Below are positions 17,610 through 26,546 of a stretch of DNA of 64,000 nt, piece after piece. This DNA is from Flammeovirgaceae bacterium UBA5585 (lineage in GTDB: Bacteria > Bacteroidota > Bacteroidia > Cytophagales > Cyclobacteriaceae): NCBI GenBank assembly GCA_002425185.1, contig DILT01000014.1:186001-250000 (forward strand), given 5' to 3'. Below the pieces are notes generated by a model. That model saw nothing but the letters and a program-made list of their open reading frames with translations, was not told the DNA's origin and made no database searches. The position numbers were made by a program, and so were the translations under genes. Every line of letters starts with the position of its first letter. The stretch's first letter is position 1.

Positions 17610-18638
17610 ATGAAATCCTTTGCCAGCGATAACTATTCAGGTGTACACCCGGAAATCATAGAAGCACTTAATCGGGCAAACCATGAACACATGGGTTCTT
17701 ATGGTGCCGATGAAATAACGCAACGCACCATCGGCAAATTCAAAGATTTCTTTGGTGATGATATTGAAGTTTTTTTTGTGTACAACGGCACAGGAGCAAA
17801 TGTGCTCGGCTTACGTGCTTTAACACAATCGTTTCATTCCATTATCTGTTCAGAACTCGCGCATATCAATGTAGATGAATCCACTGCTCCGGAAAAATTC
17901 ACTGGCTGTAAACTAATCGGAATACCAACAACCGATGGTAAAATCTATCCTGACCAGGTTGAGCAAAAAATTCAACGGTTAGGCGATCAGCATCATCCGC
18001 AAGCCAGGGTGATTTCCATATCCCAATCAACGGAATACAGCACGGTGTATTCTGTTGAAGAAATCAAATCGCTTTCAGCAGTTGCTAAGAAATACAACCT
18101 CTTCCTGCACATGGATGGTGCACGAATCAGCAATGCGGCTGTGAGTCTTGAAGAGAATTTCAGGGTTTTTACCAAAGATGCCGGTGTTGATGTTCTTTCC
18201 TTCGGTGGAGCAAAAAATGGTATGATGTTCGGTGAGGCGGTTATCTTTTTCAATAAGGCACTTACACAACACTTTCCCTACATCCGAAAACAAGGCATGC
18301 AGCTTCATTCCAAAATGCGCTTTATCAGCGCACAGTTTGAAGCTCTCTTATCCAACGATCTCTGGAAAAGAAATGCCATACACGCCAATGCTATGGCTAA
18401 AAAACTGGAGCAGGGTTTACGTCAAATTCCACAAATCAAAATCACACAACGTGTTGACGGAAATGGCGTGTTCGCAATACTGCCCAAGGTCATCATAGAA
18501 GACCTTCAACATGAACTGTATTTTTATGTATGGAACGATCGTACAAATGAATGCCGCCTGATGTGTTCCTTTGATACGCGTGAGGAAGAGATTAAACGAT
18601 TTGTTGAAAAAGCGAAAGCGCTGTGCTCAGCGCTTTAA
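17610..18638 (+). CDS. Low-specificity threonine aldolase family protein
   Basis: This PLP-dependent enzyme of the threonine aldolase/beta-eliminating lyase family splits threonine or allo-threonine into glycine and acetaldehyde. The N-terminus SDNYSGVHPEIIEAL matches the family start. HMDGARISNAAVSL carries the PLP-ring aspartate. SFGGAKNGMMFGEAV carries the Schiff-base lysine, Lys202. I chose the ATG at 17610, giving 342 residues; the frame extends to a TTG at 17574, but that overlaps the predicted promoter. The 3' end overlaps the convergent T9SS gene by 12 bases. Confidence 0.92.
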   Translation: MKSFASDNYSGVHPEIIEALNRANHEHMGSYGADEITQRTIGKFKDFFGDDIEVFFVYNGTGANVLGLRALTQSFHSIICSELAHINVDESTAPEKFTGCKLIGIPTTDGKIYPDQVEQKIQRLGDQHHPQARVISISQSTEYSTVYSVEEIKSLSAVAKKYNLFLHMDGARISNAAVSLEENFRVFTKDAGVDVLSFGGAKNGMMFGEAVIFFNKALTQHFPYIRKQGMQLHSKMRFISAQFEALLSNDLWKRNAIHANAMAKKLEQGLRQIPQIKITQRVDGNGVFAILPKVIIEDLQHELYFYVWNDRTNECRLMCSFDTREEEIKRFVEKAKALCSAL

Positions 18639-18980
18639 AAACTTATACGTGCCCTTAAATTTTGTTTCGTCATCGCGGAGGGCTAAGAGGTAGTAGCCTG
18701 CAGAAAAGTCCTTAACCCGCACCCTGATTTTATGGTCATCAATTACTTCTGTTTCTGCCTGCACTTCATTACCAATAATGTTATACAAGGTCAGTTTTAC
18801 TGTGCTGGCATGCAGTTGATCCAGGTTTACCTCAATGTATTCAACGGCCGGATTTGGATACAGGGAAATAGACTTGCCAAAAGAAGTTCTTTCTGTATGA
18901 ATAGCACTTTCCTGGCCAGATGCCATTAGGCTTGAAAACAAGCTAACGGTGAAGATGGTTAAGGTTAAAAGGGCTTTCAT
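18627..18980 (-). CDS. Small secreted protein made almost only of a T9SS type A sorting domain
   Basis: From the ATG at 18980 this is 117 residues. A signal peptide (MKALLTLTIFT, ending near SLMASGQ) is followed by about 20 linker residues and then a Por-secretion C-terminal domain: SLYPNPAVEYIEVNL, LTLYNIIGNEVQ, FSAGYYLLALRDDETKF and the basic end KFLKR. This domain normally guides large cargo through the type IX secretion system to the cell surface, but no cargo domain is present here. Upstream in-frame codons to 19040 exist but do not look like a signal peptide. It converges on, and overlaps, the aldolase gene by 12 bases. Confidence 0.85.
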   Translation of the reverse strand: MKALLTLTIFTVSLFSSLMASGQESAIHTERTSFGKSISLYPNPAVEYIEVNLDQLHASTVKLTLYNIIGNEVQAETEVIDDHKIRVRVKDFSAGYYLLALRDDETKFKGTYKFLKR

Positions 18981-19073
18981 ATAGACTAATTTACGCAAAA
19001 TCCACACCAAAAGTTGGCCCGGATTGTCCTTTAGATGCATAAAAGGCGAAAAAGGTTTAAATGAATTTCGAAA

Positions 19074-20564
19074 TCAGGCTAATTTTTCAGCAGCCGCAGG
19101 CAAATAGTCAATGATATCTGAGGCAATCATACAGCGGGAGCCCAGCTTTCGCTTGGCTTCATCTCCGGCCAACCCGTGTAACCAAACCCCAAGTTGCGCA
19201 GCTTCCAGGTAAGGATACTCTTGCGCCAACAAAGAAGTAATTATTCCGGTAAGCACGTCCCCACTTCCGGCAGTAGCCATACCGGGATTACCGGTATTAT
19301 TAAAAAAAACTTTTCCATCCGGAGATGAAATGGCAGTGTGTGCCCCCTTTAAAACAACAACCACCTGATAGGTTTTTGAAAATTCTTGCTGTCTGGCAAG
19401 TCGTTCAAAATCATTATTCCACTTTCCGGCCACTCTTTCAAACTCCTTTGGATGAGGCGTTAAAATGCTGCCCGGTGGCAGGAATTCTAATAGCTCCCGC
19501 TGCTCGCCTAAACAATTTATAGCATCAGCATCCAGAACAATCGGCACATTAACTTGCTTTAGCAGAATACCCAGGGCTCTAGCAGTGGTATTATGCTTGC
19601 CAATACCCGGGCCAATGCCAACAGCATTAAAAGACATCAGATCCGGATAACCCGTTATAAATTTTAGGGATTCATCCACACTGATCATTGCTTCGGGTAC
19701 TGCGGTTTGAAGAATGGTATAGCCGCATTCGGGCACATGTGTGGTTAATAATCCTACACCCGTTCGTAATGCACTGCGTGAAGCTAAAACAGCTGCACCC
19801 ATTTTTCCGTAACTACCGGCAATGAGTAAGGCATGACCTCGCGTTCCCTTATGATCAAATTTCTTCTGTGGTTTAAGCAAACGGCTCACGCTCTTTTTTG
19901 TAAGCAAAAAATTATTGGTGTCCGCTTCCTGAATACCGGCCTTGCTCAATCCTATATCAACGGTAAACCACTCGCCTACATAGGGATAGTTATCGGCAAA
20001 AAAGAAAGCCACTTTGGGTAATTGAAAAGATAAAGTATAATCCGCCTTTACAATTGCTCCTGACGATGGCGCATCCGCCAACAACCCGGAGGGAACATCA
20101 ACAGCAATGCGAATTGCTTTTGTTTCATTGAGGGTATTAATAGCCGCTGCGTACAAACCTTCTGCGGGCCTCGTTAATCCTGTACCGAAGATGGCATCAA
20201 TCAGAACATCACAAGCTGAAAAAATATCCTGCTCAAAAGTATTTTCAATATATGTTACAGCTGCTTTCAGTCGATTGAGATTAACCTTAAAATCATCCGA
20301 CTCGGTCACACCTCCCTTTATCACCCAAACCTTTACCGGAAAATCCCAAGCCAGGAGCATGCGGGCAATACCCAGGCCATCACCTCCATTGTTGCCCGTG
20401 CCACATACTACACCAATGGTATAACTGGTATCAAACCGATCAGTAAACCACGAACAAAATGCCCGGCAGGCGCGCTCCATCAAATCAACAGAGGCAATAG
20501 GTTCACTGGCGATGGTGTACGCATCAAGTTCTTTGATTTGTTTAGCGCTCAGAATTTTGATCAT
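19074..20564 (-). CDS. nnr: Bifunctional NAD(P)H-hydrate epimerase / ADP-dependent NAD(P)H-hydrate dehydratase
   Basis: This repair enzyme restores damaged NAD(P)H. The N-terminal epimerase (YjeF_N, about residues 1-210) equilibrates the R and S hydrates. The C-terminal ADP-dependent dehydratase (about 225-490) turns the S form back into NAD(P)H. The epimerase motif GTGNNGGDGLGIAR is visible near residue 55. In the second half, LTPHPKEFERV and ATAGSGDVLTGI mark the ribokinase-like nucleotide site. At 496 residues it matches the fused bacterial form. It lies 69 bases downstream of the ferredoxin gene on the same strand, with a terminator-like hairpin between. Confidence 0.95.
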   Translation of the reverse strand: MIKILSAKQIKELDAYTIASEPIASVDLMERACRAFCSWFTDRFDTSYTIGVVCGTGNNGGDGLGIARMLLAWDFPVKVWVIKGGVTESDDFKVNLNRLKAAVTYIENTFEQDIFSACDVLIDAIFGTGLTRPAEGLYAAAINTLNETKAIRIAVDVPSGLLADAPSSGAIVKADYTLSFQLPKVAFFFADNYPYVGEWFTVDIGLSKAGIQEADTNNFLLTKKSVSRLLKPQKKFDHKGTRGHALLIAGSYGKMGAAVLASRSALRTGVGLLTTHVPECGYTILQTAVPEAMISVDESLKFITGYPDLMSFNAVGIGPGIGKHNTTARALGILLKQVNVPIVLDADAINCLGEQRELLEFLPPGSILTPHPKEFERVAGKWNNDFERLARQQEFSKTYQVVVVLKGAHTAISSPDGKVFFNNTGNPGMATAGSGDVLTGIITSLLAQEYPYLEAAQLGVWLHGLAGDEAKRKLGSRCMIASDIIDYLPAAAEKLA

Positions 20565-20573
20565 ACAAGCCCC

Positions 20574-20610
20574 AAAATAAAAATGTCCTTATACAAAGGT
20601 ACAGGACATT
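20574..20610 (-). terminator. Rho-independent-type terminator after the ferredoxin gene
   Basis: Inverted arms AATGTCCT (20603-20610 read on minus) and AGGACATT (20582-20589) are followed on the minus strand by a T-rich run. The position, 24 bases after the ferredoxin stop, suits termination between ferredoxin and nnr. Confidence 0.6.
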
Positions 20611-20633
20611 CGAAACTTCTTTACTGATTTCGA

Positions 20634-20936
20634 TCAGGCCGGTGGTTGAACACCAAAGAATTCATAATTTTTTGCGATGTAGCCTTTCCACTGCGCGGGT
20701 ACCTGACTTTCTTCAAAAATGGCTTCCACCGGACAGGCCGGTACGCAGGCATCGCAATCAATACAAACTTCAGGATTGATGTAAAGCTGCTTACCTTCCT
20801 TTTCAAAGCCAGGCTCTTTAACTTCTGAGCCACTTCCATCCTTACTAATTGGTCCGTGAATACAATCAACCGGACAAACATCTACACATGCAGTGTCGCA
20901 TGTACTTACGCAGGGTTCGCAAATAGTATAAGGCAT
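20634..20936 (-). CDS. 2[4Fe-4S] ferredoxin
   Basis: This 100-residue cytosolic electron carrier has two iron-sulfur motifs. The first cysteine cluster lies near residues 6-25 and includes DVCPVDCIHG. The second, near residues 58-70, reads CIDCDACVPACPVEAI, typical of a bacterial [4Fe-4S] type. A 20-residue insert separates the motifs. It is transcribed divergently from korAB, which encodes a ferredoxin-reducing 2-oxoacid oxidoreductase, across a 137-base shared spacer. That makes it the likely electron acceptor of KorAB and a possible donor to the neighbouring NuoEFG-less complex I. The pairing is inferred from position. Confidence 0.92.
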   Translation of the reverse strand: MPYTICEPCVSTCDTACVDVCPVDCIHGPISKDGSGSEVKEPGFEKEGKQLYINPEVCIDCDACVPACPVEAIFEESQVPAQWKGYIAKNYEFFGVQPPA

Positions 20937-21073
20937 AATGACTTATTTTTTGTTATGGAGTGATAAATGTCATGTTTGAAGGTAAGGAATAAATTTATAC
21001 TAGCCCAATTTTGGGCGTTACGATAGTTTATATGAGGTGGGTAATGTAACTTAACAGACGAAAAATTTTAGCC

Positions 21074-22933
21074 ATGAGTGATCCATTGGTAAACGGCAAA
21101 AAAACAACAACCGAGCTTGAAAAAGTGGTTATCCGGTTTGCGGGCGATTCCGGGGACGGAATGCAGCTTACCGGTTCACAATTCAGTTTTACTTCGGCTT
21201 TATGGGGTAATGACCTCGCTACTTTTCCGGATTTTCCGGCTGAAATACGCGCACCGCAGGGAACAGTTGAAGGCGTTTCCGGCTTTCAGGTACAGATTGG
21301 AAAAATTGATATTTATACGCCAGGCGACCAGGCTGATGTTTTGGTGGCCATGAATCCGGCAGCCTTGAAATCCAATTTACAGTTCGCCCGAAAGGGAGGA
21401 AACGTAATTGTAGATCTGGATGCTTTTGTAGACCGGAATATTGAAAAAGCCGGGTTCGTAACCAATCCGTTAGAAGACGGAACATTGGCCGATTACAACG
21501 TGGTAGAAGCTCCCATTTCTTCTCTTACCAAAACTGCCTTGGAAGGGCTTCAACTCGACAATAAAAGCATCATGCGATCCAAGAATATGTTTGCGTTGGG
21601 TATGATGTACTGGCTGTTCGATCGCTCATTAAAAGAAACCGAGAAATACATTGATTCGAAATTCAAAAAAACTCCTGCCTTAGCCGAAGGCAATAAGCGT
21701 GCACTAAACGCAGGCTTTCATTACGCAGAAACCATCGAAGCCTTGCCATCGATGTACAAAATACCACCTGCATCTATTGAAAAAGGGGTGTACAGACACA
21801 TCTCCGGTAATACAGCAACGGCCTGGGGCTTGATGGCCGCAGCCGAGCGCATTGGTAAAAAATTATTTCTTGGATCCTACCCGATTACACCAGCTTCCGA
21901 TATTCTGCACGAACTATCACGGCATAAAAATTTGGGCGTAATTACCATGCAGGCTGAAGATGAAATTGCAGCCGTGTGTTCCGCTATTGGCGCAAGTTAT
22001 GCCGGTCAATTAGGTGTCACTACATCATCAGGGCCTGGCATTGCACTAAAGGGCGAAGCTATTGGTCTTGCCGTTATGGCAGAAATTCCTCTTGTAGTTG
22101 TAGATGTTCAACGCGGTGGTCCATCCACCGGGCTTCCTACAAAAACAGAACAAGCCGATATAAACATTGCCGTGTTTGGCAGAAATAGTGAAAGTCCGGC
22201 CGTTGTGCTTGCTGCCAGCACACCCGCAAACTGTTTTGAATTTGCTTACATGGCTGCAAAAATTGCCATGGAACACATGACTCCCGTAATTTTATTAACG
22301 GATGGCTACCTGGCGAATGGATCAGAGCCGTGGAAATTTCCAAAAACAGCTGATATGCCTCCCATCAATTTAGCGGAAGCCAAAAAAAGCAATGGTGTGT
22401 ATTATCCATATGAACGTGATGCCGAGAAACTCGCCCGAGGATGGGCCGTGCCTGGCACACCGGGTTTTGAGCATCGCATTGGTGGTTTAGAGAAACAGGA
22501 GAAAACCGGAAATGTTTCTTATGACCCAACCAATCATGAAAAAATGGTGCGCACCCGTGCCGAGAAAGTAGAGCGGGTAGCCAACTATATTCCCGACCTG
22601 GAAGTACAAGGCAACGGTGATGGTAAATTATTAGTGGTGGGCTGGGGCGGAACATTCGGAGGTTTACGAACAGCCGTCACCGAACTTCAGCATGCCAATA
22701 AAAAAGTTGATTTTGTTCACTTCAATTATATCAATCCGCTGCCCAAAAACACAAAAGCAATCTTCGAAAGATATAGCAAAATAGTAGTGTGCGAATTAAA
22801 CATGGGTCAGTTTGCTTCCTTGCTACGAAGTAAATTCCCGGGTATGAATATTTTATCGTATTCAAAAATCCAGGGACAGCCCTTTCTTGTTACTGAACTG
22901 AAAGAAGTTTTTATTGAACACCTAAAAGATTGA
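21074..22933 (+). CDS. korA: 2-oxoacid:ferredoxin oxidoreductase, fused gamma-alpha subunit
   Basis: This is one subunit of the enzyme that oxidatively decarboxylates a 2-oxoacid, most likely 2-oxoglutarate, to the acyl-CoA while reducing ferredoxin. The N-terminal about 200 residues are the gamma domain (VIRFAGDSGDGMQLTGSQF). From about residue 235 the alpha domain begins (GNTATAWGLMAAAERIG, SYPITPASDILHELS), with TSSGPGIALKGEAIG and DVQRGGPSTGLPTKTEQAD. At 619 residues it has the usual fused length. korB follows after three bases. Substrate choice between 2-oxoglutarate and other 2-oxoacids is inferred from overall family resemblance. Confidence 0.92.
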   Translation: MSDPLVNGKKTTTELEKVVIRFAGDSGDGMQLTGSQFSFTSALWGNDLATFPDFPAEIRAPQGTVEGVSGFQVQIGKIDIYTPGDQADVLVAMNPAALKSNLQFARKGGNVIVDLDAFVDRNIEKAGFVTNPLEDGTLADYNVVEAPISSLTKTALEGLQLDNKSIMRSKNMFALGMMYWLFDRSLKETEKYIDSKFKKTPALAEGNKRALNAGFHYAETIEALPSMYKIPPASIEKGVYRHISGNTATAWGLMAAAERIGKKLFLGSYPITPASDILHELSRHKNLGVITMQAEDEIAAVCSAIGASYAGQLGVTTSSGPGIALKGEAIGLAVMAEIPLVVVDVQRGGPSTGLPTKTEQADINIAVFGRNSESPAVVLAASTPANCFEFAYMAAKIAMEHMTPVILLTDGYLANGSEPWKFPKTADMPPINLAEAKKSNGVYYPYERDAEKLARGWAVPGTPGFEHRIGGLEKQEKTGNVSYDPTNHEKMVRTRAEKVERVANYIPDLEVQGNGDGKLLVVGWGGTFGGLRTAVTELQHANKKVDFVHFNYINPLPKNTKAIFERYSKIVVCELNMGQFASLLRSKFPGMNILSYSKIQGQPFLVTELKEVFIEHLKD

Positions 22934-22936
22934 TCT

Positions 22937-23965
22937 ATGGAAGCGCTTGCCGATATACCTAAAGCCTATACCAAAAAAGATTTTGAAAGCGACCAACTAG
23001 TACGGTGGTGTCCGGGATGTGGAGACTACTCCATTTTATCGGCCATGACCAATGCACTACCTCAACTGGGAATACCACGCGAAAATTTTGTTTTCGTTTC
23101 CGGCATTGGGTGTGCTGCCCGCTTTCCGTATTACATGAATACCTATGGCTTTCATACTATTCATGGTCGTGGGCCGGCCGTGGCAACGGGTGTTAAACTC
23201 GCCAACCCTAAACTAAGTGTTTGGGAAGTACAGGGCGATGGTGACGCACTGGCTATTGGTGGTAATCATTTTATACATGCTTTACGCAGAAATATTGACA
23301 TCAACATTCTTTTGTTTAACAATGAAATCTATGGATTAACGAAAGGGCAATACTCCCCCACCTCGCCCACCGGATTGGTCACAAAATCTACTCCTTATGG
23401 ATCGGTTGAAAGACCTTTCCATGCCGCAGAACTGGTGATTGGTGCCCAGGGAACCTTCTTTGCCCGCACCATTGATACCAATCCAAAATTAATGACTGAA
23501 ATTTTTGTGCACGCTGCCAAACATGTAGGCACATCATTAGTTGAAGTACTGCAAAATTGTGTCATTTTTAACGATGATGCCCATGCCGAAGTAACGGCCA
23601 AACAAAACCGCGATGACTTTCAATTGCATGTAAAACATGGTCAACCGCTGTTATTTGGTAAGGATAATAAAAAAGGCATCCGGTTAAACGGACTAAAATT
23701 AGAGGCAGTCACTATTGGTGAGCATGGAATTACTGAAAACGATATTCTTGTTCATAATGCCCACGAAGAAGATCCAACCCTTCACCTGATGCTGGCGCGA
23801 TTGGAACCGCCACATTTTCCAATGGCCCTCGGTGTAATTCGGGAGGTACGGGCAAAAACCTACGATGAAGCCATTGCTGAAGAACGTAAACAAATAACGG
23901 AAAACGCAAAGTATCACTCGGTAGATGATCTGTTAATGAGTGGCGAAACCTGGGAAATTAAATAA
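22937..23965 (+). CDS. korB: 2-oxoacid:ferredoxin oxidoreductase beta subunit (TPP-binding)
   Basis: This is the thiamine-diphosphate subunit partnering KorA. Early CPGCGD (residues 25-30) is the beta-subunit signature, including cluster-ligand cysteines. The TPP/Mg motif is GDGDALAIGGNHFIHALRRN, ending with NNEIYGLTKGQYSPTS. No separate ferredoxin-type domain is present, so the electrons leave to an external ferredoxin. The length of 342 residues is normal. The nuoA ATG lies only two bases after the korB stop codon, which ties KorAB to the complex I operon. Confidence 0.94.
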   Translation: MEALADIPKAYTKKDFESDQLVRWCPGCGDYSILSAMTNALPQLGIPRENFVFVSGIGCAARFPYYMNTYGFHTIHGRGPAVATGVKLANPKLSVWEVQGDGDALAIGGNHFIHALRRNIDINILLFNNEIYGLTKGQYSPTSPTGLVTKSTPYGSVERPFHAAELVIGAQGTFFARTIDTNPKLMTEIFVHAAKHVGTSLVEVLQNCVIFNDDAHAEVTAKQNRDDFQLHVKHGQPLLFGKDNKKGIRLNGLKLEAVTIGEHGITENDILVHNAHEEDPTLHLMLARLEPPHFPMALGVIREVRAKTYDEAIAEERKQITENAKYHSVDDLLMSGETWEIK

Positions 23966-23967
23966 GC

Positions 23968-24318
23968 ATGAGCAGCGAAGCCTTAATTATTTTTTTCCTG
24001 GGTGGTGTAGTTATGGTTGGTGCGGGGATTCTCGCATCCAACTTGCTGGCACCAAAATCCAGTAACCTTCAAAAAGCTGAACCCTACGAATGCGGAGTGC
24101 CCACACAGGGAACTTCGTGGATTCAGTTTCGGGTTGGCTATTACTTGTTTGCCATACTCTTTCTCATCTTCGATGTAGAAACTGTATTTATCTTTCCATG
24201 GGCAGTGGCTATGAAAAAAGTGGGACTCTCTGCTTTTATTGAAATTTTACTTTTTCTGATCATTCTTGGCCTTGGGTTGTTATATGCCTGGAAAAAGAAA
24301 GCCTTAAAATGGGAGTAA
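23968..24318 (+). CDS. nuoA: NADH-quinone oxidoreductase subunit A
   Basis: This small complex I membrane subunit of 116 residues has three transmembrane helices (around residues 5-25, 55-78 and 85-108). Between helices 1 and 2 lies the conserved AEPYECGVPTQG loop, with the cysteine that lies near the quinone channel. The family motif FLIFDVETVFIFPWA follows. It is the first nuo gene, two bases after korB, and its end overlaps nuoB by ten bases. Confidence 0.95.
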   Translation: MSSEALIIFFLGGVVMVGAGILASNLLAPKSSNLQKAEPYECGVPTQGTSWIQFRVGYYLFAILFLIFDVETVFIFPWAVAMKKVGLSAFIEILLFLIILGLGLLYAWKKKALKWE

Positions 24319-24878
24319 ATCAAAATACCATTGACCCGCAGCAGCACCAGGAACTTCTTAAGGATTTTCCCGGAGAAGTTGTGCGCGGTCCGGGAAGCAA
24401 CATTGTTATCACTTCTATTGATAGTGTTGTAAACTGGTCGCGTGCAAATTCGCTTTGGCCATTAGTATTCGGTACCAGTTGTTGCGCCATTGAAATGATG
24501 GCTACCGGTGCCAGCAGACATGACTGGTCACGGTTTGGAACCGAAGTAGCACGCGCTACGCCACGGCAAGCCGACTTAATAGTAATTGCCGGAACCATTG
24601 TAAACAAAATGGCACCGGTGTTAAAAAGACTTTATGATCAGATGGCCGATCCTAAATATGTAATCGCCATGGGAGCCTGTGCAACATCCGGGGGTCCATT
24701 CTATTACAATACCTATTCGGTGGTAAAGGGTGCCGATCATATTATTCCGGTGGATGTATATGTGCCCGGCTGTCCGCCACGACCGGAAGCTTTGTTGTAT
24801 GGTATCATGCAACTGCAGAAAAAAATAAAAGGTGAGTCGCTGGCCGAGCCACGCGACCCGATGAAGGATTTTGTTTAA
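24309..24878 (+). CDS. nuoB: NADH-quinone oxidoreductase subunit B (cluster N2)
   Basis: This peripheral-arm subunit carries the terminal [4Fe-4S] cluster N2, which passes electrons to quinone. The four expected cysteines are present: the adjacent pair in GTSCCAIEMM, one in GACATSGGPFY, and one in VPGCPPRPEALLYG. At 189 residues it is of normal size. It starts inside the end of nuoA (ten-base overlap), and an 89-base spacer with a double hairpin follows before nuoC. Confidence 0.96.
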   Translation: MGVNQNTIDPQQHQELLKDFPGEVVRGPGSNIVITSIDSVVNWSRANSLWPLVFGTSCCAIEMMATGASRHDWSRFGTEVARATPRQADLIVIAGTIVNKMAPVLKRLYDQMADPKYVIAMGACATSGGPFYYNTYSVVKGADHIIPVDVYVPGCPPRPEALLYGIMQLQKKIKGESLAEPRDPMKDFV

Positions 24879-24884
24879 CCCAAT

Positions 24885-24951
24885 GTCAGGTTGAGCCTGT
24901 CGAAACCTGACTATCGAAACAGGTGTATCATCCTTCGACAAGCTCAGGATG
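24885..24951. repeat. Two-hairpin REP-like intergenic element between nuoB and nuoC
   Basis: Hairpin 1 pairs GTCAGGTT (24885-24892) with AACCTGAC (24904-24911). Hairpin 2 pairs CATCCT (24929-24934) with AGGATG (24946-24951). The loop cores, TGAGCCTGTCGAA and TTCGACAAGCTCA, are near-inverted copies of each other. This looks like a dispersed palindromic element that has landed in the nuo operon. Confidence 0.65.
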
Positions 24952-24967
24952 GCAATAGTAGAATAAT

Positions 24968-25426
24968 ATGGATAACGAAGCATTAAAAGAATTCATCCTC
25001 CAACGAGTACCTGAAGCTGAATTAGCCCAGGGTACTCAATACCTGCAAGCCATTATTCCTGCTGAAAAAACTTACGCCCTCCTGTCCGAACTTAAATCCC
25101 AACCGCAAACTTCTTTCGACTATCTCTTTTGCTTAACCGGTGTTGACTGGCCTCAGCATATGGAAGTAGTGTATCATTTAAAATCTACCACACTTCATCA
25201 TATGCTGGTGGTAAAAGCTAAAATCAGTTCACGGGAAAATCCGGAGATTGAAACGGTTTGTAAACTTTGGCAAACTGCCGAGTTTCATGAACGCGAAATA
25301 TTCGATTTATACGGGATTGTTTTCAAAAACCATCCCGACCTGAGGAGATTGTTGCTTACCGATGATTGGGTGGGTTACCCCATGCGAAAAGATTATGATG
25401 ACCCTGTGAATATGATTGCTTACTAA
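24968..25426 (+). CDS. nuoC: NADH-quinone oxidoreductase subunit C
   Basis: This is a 30-kDa-type peripheral-arm subunit, 152 residues long. The family signature is visible near the end: AEFHEREIFDLYGIVFKNHPDLRRLLLTDDW followed by YPMRKDY (a single continuous block in the gene, residues about 105-143). It lies directly before nuoD with zero spacing (TAA then ATG). In some Bacteroidota nuoC and nuoD are fused; here they are separate. Confidence 0.93.
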   Translation: MDNEALKEFILQRVPEAELAQGTQYLQAIIPAEKTYALLSELKSQPQTSFDYLFCLTGVDWPQHMEVVYHLKSTTLHHMLVVKAKISSRENPEIETVCKLWQTAEFHEREIFDLYGIVFKNHPDLRRLLLTDDWVGYPMRKDYDDPVNMIAY

Positions 25427-26545
25427 ATGGAAGAAACCGTTTACAAAGAACTGGAATCGGAAGAGTACTTCATTAATATGGGGCCTCAACATCCGTCAAC
25501 ACACGGAGTGCTACGCCTGGTACTTTCACTTGATGGAGAAATTATTCGCAGGGTGGAACCGCACATCGGCTACATCCATCGCTCAATTGAAAAGATGTGC
25601 GAACATGACAGCTACCAGCAAATCGTGCACCTTACCGACCGGATGGATTACCTCTCGTGTCACATCAACAACGAAGCGGTTTGTCTGGCAGTGGAAATGG
25701 GCCTGCAACTGGAAGTGCCGGAACGGGTAAAAGTTATCCGAACTATTATTGGTGAACTTACCAGGTTATCCTCTCATCAACTGTGGTGGGGCGTAATGGG
25801 TATGGATATGGGCGCCATCACCACCTTTCTGTACGGTTTTCGCGATCGTGAAATGATTACGGATATTTTTGAAGAAACCTGTGGCGCGCGTTTAACTATG
25901 AACTACAATGTGCCGGGCGGGTTGATGTTTGATATCCATCCGAATTTTCAAAAGCGTACCAAAGATTTTGTTACGTATTTTAAGCAGAAACTACCGGAAT
26001 ATGACGACCTCCTGTCAAACAATGTCATTTTCCGCGAACGCACTGAGGGCATTGGGAAACTTTCAAAAGAAGATGCCATCTCCTTTGGCGTTACCGGCCC
26101 TTCCGGACGCGCATCAGGATTTTCATGCGATGTTCGAAAGCATCATTCTTACAGTGCTTACGATAAAGTTCAATTCAAAGAAATTCTCCGAACAGAAGGT
26201 GATTGTTTTGCTCGCTATCAATGCCGTATTGATGAAATGTGGGAGTCGCTTTCTATTATAGAACAACTGATTGATAACATTCCGGAAGGATCGTATAAAG
26301 CACCCACCAAAGCGGTAATCAAATTACCTAAAGGAGAGTTCTATCAGAAAGTAGAAACCGCCCGTGGTGAATTTGGTGTGTACATCATTAGCGAAGGACA
26401 AAAAAGTCCGTATCGGTTAAAGTTCCGCTCACCCGGCTTCAGCAATTTATCAGCACTCAACCACATGGCCCAGGGGTGCAAAATTGCCGACCTGGTTGCC
26501 ATTATGTCGACTATAGATTTAGTAATACCCGATATTGACCGATAG
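25427..26545 (+). CDS. nuoD: NADH-quinone oxidoreductase subunit D
   Basis: This 49-kDa-type subunit of 372 residues forms the quinone-reduction site with NuoB. Family blocks visible are MGPQHPSTHGVLR near the N-terminus (the quinone-site loop histidine), GYIHRSIEKMCE, YLSCHINNEAVCLAVE, and a C-terminal DLVIPDIDR. The length is slightly below the E. coli-type separate subunit, but all expected blocks are present. The stop is one base before the nuoH ATG. nuoE, nuoF and nuoG, which lie between D and H in many operons, are absent. Confidence 0.95.
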   Translation: MEETVYKELESEEYFINMGPQHPSTHGVLRLVLSLDGEIIRRVEPHIGYIHRSIEKMCEHDSYQQIVHLTDRMDYLSCHINNEAVCLAVEMGLQLEVPERVKVIRTIIGELTRLSSHQLWWGVMGMDMGAITTFLYGFRDREMITDIFEETCGARLTMNYNVPGGLMFDIHPNFQKRTKDFVTYFKQKLPEYDDLLSNNVIFRERTEGIGKLSKEDAISFGVTGPSGRASGFSCDVRKHHSYSAYDKVQFKEILRTEGDCFARYQCRIDEMWESLSIIEQLIDNIPEGSYKAPTKAVIKLPKGEFYQKVETARGEFGVYIISEGQKSPYRLKFRSPGFSNLSALNHMAQGCKIADLVAIMSTIDLVIPDIDR

Positions 26546-26546
26546 C

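Noticed and set aside
24621..24983. 120-residue minus-strand frame across nuoB-nuoC
   Set aside because: It covers the REP-like spacer and antisense nuoB; no start signal or family match.
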